This document shows positions 60,863 through 64,000 of a DNA stretch of 64,000 nucleotides, in pieces. Where the stretch lies: the NCBI RefSeq assembly GCF_003598715.1, contig NZ_QZFU01000017.1:62001-126000 (forward strand). The letters run 5' to 3'. The DNA is from Nocardia panacis. GTDB taxonomy: Bacteria; Actinomycetota; Actinomycetes; Mycobacteriales; Mycobacteriaceae. How positions within the stretch are numbered: position 1 is the first letter of the stretch; each line of letters starts with the position of its first letter. Below the pieces are notes generated by a model. It ran no database searches and was not told where the DNA came from. It saw only the letters and a list, made by a program, of their open reading frames with translations. The position numbers and the translations under genes are program-made.

Positions 60863-61483
60863 GCCGCCCGCCGAAAAGAGTTCCGCCAGTTGGGTTCCGT
60901 CGCCGCGGAAGGCGCTGACGTCGAGGGTCAGGCCTGCTACCTGGCCGCGGTCGCTGAATTGGAGGATGGCTACGGTGTTGCCGCCGTAGCCGGTCCAGCG
61001 GTAGTCGTCGTCGCCGGGGTAGAGAACCGAGGCGTAGCCGGTGCCGTTGACGTAGTTGGAGGCGGCGAGCGGGGGGAGGCCGGTGAGGTCCGGGGAGCCG
61101 ATGTGGTCGCGCCAGTACCACTGGGGAAGGTAGACGAGATTGACGCGGTAGGCGCGGGATTGGAATTCCGCGCAGACCGCGCGCAAGGTGGAGATATCGC
61201 CGGAGCCTGCTTCGTGATCGAGCATGACCGGGTAGGAACGATTCGGTTCGACCCGTTCGTGGTTGTCGACCTGAATTCCCGCATCCTCCTGGGATACATA
61301 GTGATACGTTCCGAAGAACATACCGGTCGCCAGGGTCGCGTCGCGCTGGGTCGAGTACTGCGGGCTCACATAGTCCGAGCCCTGGGTGGCTTTGACCAGC
61401 ACGTAGGAGAACCCTTCCCGCGCAACCTCATCGAGGTCGATCTCGGCCTGCCATCCGGAGATGTCGATACCGTAGTAAGTCAT
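60851..61483 (-). CDS. GH25-type lysozyme domain protein
   Basis: 210 residues. The glycoside-hydrolase family 25 fold is indicated by YYGIDISGWQAEIDLDEVAREGFSYVLVKATQGSDYVSP and MFFGTYHYVSQEDAG, with the acid residues D6 and the later LDHEAGSGD (DxE) at catalytic positions. Stand-alone GH25 proteins without a visible signal peptide are common in Nocardia; export, if any, would need another route. Convergent with the ESX cluster. Might help wall passage of effectors, but that is speculation. Confidence 0.8.
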   Translation of the reverse strand: MTYYGIDISGWQAEIDLDEVAREGFSYVLVKATQGSDYVSPQYSTQRDATLATGMFFGTYHYVSQEDAGIQVDNHERVEPNRSYPVMLDHEAGSGDISTLRAVCAEFQSRAYRVNLVYLPQWYWRDHIGSPDLTGLPPLAASNYVNGTGYASVLYPGDDDYRWTGYGGNTVAILQFSDRGQVAGLTLDVSAFRGDGTQLAELFSAGGSTG

Positions 61484-62689
61484 GACCCGCCCTCCTCCTC
61501 GTTTCCCGATTGAGTACCCGGCTCAGTTGGGCCATCCGGCCACGGAGCGGTCTCGATCGGGACACCCCTGGACCACGACACGGCCTCGACAAACAAACCG
61601 ATTGTCCCGCAGGTGGTTTCGCCGGGCAGCAGAATGATCGGGGCGGATCGAATCGGATGCGGCGGCGTCCTCGGCCGATCGGCAGTAGGTCAAGAGCATG
61701 GCACCGCGGCCCGAAAGGGCAGGTCGAGCAGTTCGGGAATCTCCTGATCCACCACGATGAGCCCGACCGAACCCTCGTCGGCCGGCGCGCGGCAAATGGT
61801 GGGCAGCCTCGACCTTGCACTCGGCCGTGAACGACCGGCGCTTGCGAGGAGGCAGACGGACATCCTTCCAACAGGACCAACGGTCCTGCCAAATCGTGTC
61901 CACTACTCGAGGAACCTCAAATTCAGACGATAGCGACGCCTGGCTTCCACCAGTCACAGCAGCGGCGCTAGCAAACGAACTCACCTGAGCACGACCTAAC
62001 CGCAAGTTCGACTCGTTGCGGACCCGCCGATCGGCCCATCCCGGCGCAGGCCAACCTGCACACCTCAACCACGGGCCTGCATTCGGACGGGACCGGCGTG
62101 TACTGCTCGATGAGCACCATGCTTGCCGGCCTGGCCGCAGCCGGTGCTTCGTCACGGTGATGCTCTTGGCGCGCCACATTCCATTCAGGGTGCGCCGTTC
62201 CATCGATGGGTAGACAGTCCGGTTTGTCGCCCCTGGTGCCGTAAGCAGGCCGCCTCGGAGCCAATACCACTTGACAACGAAATGTCGTCTCCGACTGATA
62301 TTTCTGCGACGCCCTCGCAGCACTATTCCCAATATTGGAGGCTTTGTCAGATTGCACTACCGACAGGGATCGGCTTTTGTATCTCTCTGGCGGGCCGTGC
62401 ATTTCGACCCGAGGAACGATTGGAGTCAATAAGTGAACTCGTTGCTTCTGATCGAGGGATTCGAGGCGGGTCCCACTATTTTCCACCGCGAGCACTGCGC
62501 AGGCCGACCATCCCAAATCATCGAGCTCCATCCCAAATTGGTTCAAAATCCCGCGATGCGTATTCCACACGCACGCGAAGGGAACGGACGGCGCGACATA
62601 ATCCCGCGACGACCAGTACAGACGCATCCTGCATAGCCTAGCTGCACGCCCGCAAAGCCCCGACCTACTGACATCCGCCGAGAAGAACC
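61484..62689. other. Gene-relic region between lysozyme and ADP-ribosyltransferase genes
   Basis: About 1.2 kb without an intact gene. On the minus strand, 61689-61797 reads as the C-terminal end of a lost protein (ADEGSVGLIVVDQEIPEL, LDLPFRAAVPCS, stop). Next to it lies an IS3-type OrfA fragment (61799-61850). Beyond 61900 no frame has coding character; codon-position composition is irregular and GC falls toward 62690. I read this as a boundary where older genes were broken by mobile DNA. Confidence 0.5.
61799..61850 (-). mobile_element. Fragment of IS3-family transposase OrfA
   Basis: Minus-strand RKRRSFTAECKVEAAH matches the N-terminal helix-turn-helix start of IS3-type OrfA proteins (pattern RRSFTAEFKVEAAHRV). 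About 17 codons remain, then the sequence switches to unrelated coding DNA, so the element is truncated. No terminal inverted repeats found. Confidence 0.5.
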
Positions 62690-63484
62690 GTGGCAGATCC
62701 TTTAAAGCTAGCACTGATGGATGTGATCACAAGACTCAAAGGCACAACCGAGCATCCTGGATTTTTGCAAGCGACCGAAGCGATTGCAAAGCAACTCGAT
62801 TATTTAGGCGGATCGGCGGCGCATGCGGCAAATTCCTTAGTAGAGGCCGAGCGTCTGTCCGCGAGAAATATTTCGGAGCACGGCGCAGAGATCGCCGCAG
62901 CAGAAAATGCAAAGCTTGCACCATCGGTTACCTCTGGTCCAACGCTATCCGACAAACTGAATACGGACGGCACAAATAACACCGGGAACACGTCGCCGCA
63001 CACGGCTAGAATATTGGGAATATGGCGTCGAGAAAACATATTAACCTGGTCCGAGCGCCGAGCGCTGAGAAGTTACACCGGCACCGGATGCTACGAACTG
63101 AACCCCGCACTTCGAAATGGCCATGTGACGCCTCGACAGCAGGTACGAATCGATAGAATTAACAGCGCACTCGCCAAGCTCCACAATTATGAAGGAGTAG
63201 TTTATCGCGGCGCGATAATACCGGTCAGACTGCTAGAAAGATATCAGCCCGGGACTGTAGTCACCGAGAAGGCATTTACCAGCACCTCATCCAGTCCGTC
63301 TCATGCATTCTTCGGCAACGTGAGGTACAATATCTATTCAAGATATGGTAGTTCTGTGCGGAGATATTCGAATAGCCCCTGGGAGCGCGAGGTATTATTT
63401 GGCTCAGAATCGAAATTTCTAGTGGTCCGCAGAACAGAAGATCCGCGTACAGAAAAAATCGAGATTGATATGATTCAACTCTAG
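62690..63484 (+). CDS. ADP-ribosyltransferase toxin (R-S-E type)
   Basis: 264 residues. Residues 1-80 are helical with no known match. The C-terminal domain has every landmark of ADP-ribosyltransferase exoenzymes: WSERRALRSYTGTGCYELNPALRNG, R173 in VVYRGAIIP, S-T-S at 198-200 in EKAFTSTSSSP and the E232-x-E234 motif in SPWEREVLFGSESKFLV. ExE enzymes usually modify arginine. The gene is markedly richer in A/T than its neighbours, suggesting recent transfer. It lies at the end of an ESX-substrate cluster and could be an ESX effector, but no W-x-G or YxxxD motif is obvious. GTG start, weak GAGAAGAA Shine-Dalgarno. Confidence 0.82.
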   Translation: MADPLKLALMDVITRLKGTTEHPGFLQATEAIAKQLDYLGGSAAHAANSLVEAERLSARNISEHGAEIAAAENAKLAPSVTSGPTLSDKLNTDGTNNTGNTSPHTARILGIWRRENILTWSERRALRSYTGTGCYELNPALRNGHVTPRQQVRIDRINSALAKLHNYEGVVYRGAIIPVRLLERYQPGTVVTEKAFTSTSSSPSHAFFGNVRYNIYSRYGSSVRRYSNSPWEREVLFGSESKFLVVRRTEDPRTEKIEIDMIQL

Positions 63485-63499
63485 CAGAACGGATATCAA

Positions 63500-63721
63500 G
63501 TGAGTGAGCATCTATCAGGGAAAACGTTCTCCACGCCAGAGGAGGCCGGCGTTACCCTCCCAAATTCAGATGCAATTGCTGAAATCCTGCGCGCAATCGA
63601 CGAGAGCAAACAGCTTCGCGACTCAATTCCACCGGATCAACGGATACTAATGTCCCCGAAGTTCTCAGATGATCTTTCCGACACGGAGTTCGCCGGACCG
63701 CAGGAACGGCACGAGGATTGA
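63500..63721 (+). CDS. Small protein downstream of the toxin, possible immunity protein
   Basis: 73 residues, GTG at 63500, 15 bases after the toxin stop, so cotranscribed. Acidic, no signal peptide or membrane helix (PEEAGVTLPNSDAIAEILRAIDESKQL, PKFSDDLSDTEFAGPQERHED). Not recognised. Acidic small neighbours of polymorphic toxins are often immunity proteins; this is inferred from context only. Confidence 0.5.
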   Translation: MSEHLSGKTFSTPEEAGVTLPNSDAIAEILRAIDESKQLRDSIPPDQRILMSPKFSDDLSDTEFAGPQERHED

Positions 63722-64000
63722 TATCGACCACTGAAGTACGAACTCCGCGATCGGTCCGAAATTCGGCGGGATGACGCAAGAACCCTGCTACGCAGAACGC
63801 ATCTTTCATGCGCACACTGCCAAGAATTTCTCGCCGGCCGCACCGCCGGAATCGACTTCCATGGAAGGGCGAAAGCTGCGGATTCGAACCGCTCTGTCTC
63901 GAGGGATTCGAACCGGCACCATCCGATCAGGACGTTCGCCACAAGACTCAACTCCGTTGATACGGCAGCAGACTCTTGACCTGCACGAACCTTGTTGCCA
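63722..64000. other. Unassigned 3' end of window
   Basis: No convincing gene or element. Two T-loop-like segments (GGTTCGAATCC on the minus strand near 63890 and 63905) are present but no complete tRNA cloverleaf can be built around either within the window. Confidence 0.4.

Noticed and set aside
62123..62641. 172-residue plus-strand ORF before the toxin
   Set aside because: No Shine-Dalgarno, irregular codon-position composition and no recognisable domain.
61523..62714. Long minus-strand ORFs in the relic region
   Set aside because: Low-quality composition, no start signals, and an IS3 fragment in one frame shows they are chance concatenations.
63880..63920. Two GGTTCGAATC segments resembling tRNA T-loops
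   Set aside because: No acceptor, D or anticodon stems could be paired around them; at most tRNA relics.

Overview
The window is high-GC actinobacterial DNA, most probably from Nocardia or a close relative. The evidence is mycothiol metabolism (mca), ESX/type VII genes (EspG and WXG-type proteins), many GTG starts, and a gene block syntenic, in inverted orientation, with Mycobacterium tuberculosis Rv1072-Rv1093. That comparison is from memory of the H37Rv gene order, not from a search.

1-3423 holds a flavin monooxygenase and a PPE-like ESX substrate next to its EspG chaperone. 3430-13017 holds the first half of the syntenic block: an SGNH hydrolase, glyA, a TetR regulator facing a thioesterase across a large operator, a DUF885 protein, coaA, a short-chain Z-prenyl diphosphate synthase, a hemolysin III-type protein and a thioredoxin-domain protein (Rv1084-like).

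13018-27461 is an accessory insertion of about 14 kb between the Rv1084-like and Rv1083-like genes. It carries an AAA/DUF4143 ATPase, SDR and TetR genes, a decayed AbiEii-type toxin gene, a CPBP protease, a secreted serine hydrolase, a large SARP-type regulator, a Phd/PIN toxin-antitoxin pair and others. The syntenic block resumes at 27462 and runs to about 40151: Rv1083-like, mca, DUF4307, greA, metB, cbs, SGNH hydrolase, thiolase and Bax-inhibitor-1. An acyl-CoA dehydrogenase, a mechanosensitive-type channel and an AbrB-type permease are interspersed.

40277-44266 holds a methyltransferase and a run of lipoproteins and small membrane proteins (AMIN-like, DUF6153, DUF305). 44496-48457 is the most striking region. 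Two near-identical M-box (ykoK, Mg2+) riboswitches lie on the minus strand. One precedes an NRAMP-related transporter whose metal-site motifs look like the Mg2+-transporting NRMT type; the other precedes an exported glycine-zipper protein. Each riboswitch is followed by a short unannotated leader ORF with a strong Shine-Dalgarno, and both ORFs share a proline-containing GDxPxPS core. This resembles the proline-codon leader peptides of enterobacterial Mg2+ genes. I infer a Mg2+-starvation regulon combining riboswitch and leader-peptide control.

48559-51904 is a tightly overlapping three-gene operon: XRE regulator, aminotransferase and a PntA/alanine-dehydrogenase-like protein. 52307-55632 holds a small protein, a secreted lipase and an MFS transporter. 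55836-60862 is an ESX-substrate cluster of three tandem gene pairs, in which the short partner carries a YxxxD motif and the long partner a W-x-G motif. It is followed by a GH25-type lysozyme, a stretch of gene relics with an IS3-type transposase fragment, and a lower-GC ADP-ribosyltransferase toxin with a small downstream gene that may encode its immunity protein. The last 280 bases carry nothing I can assign.
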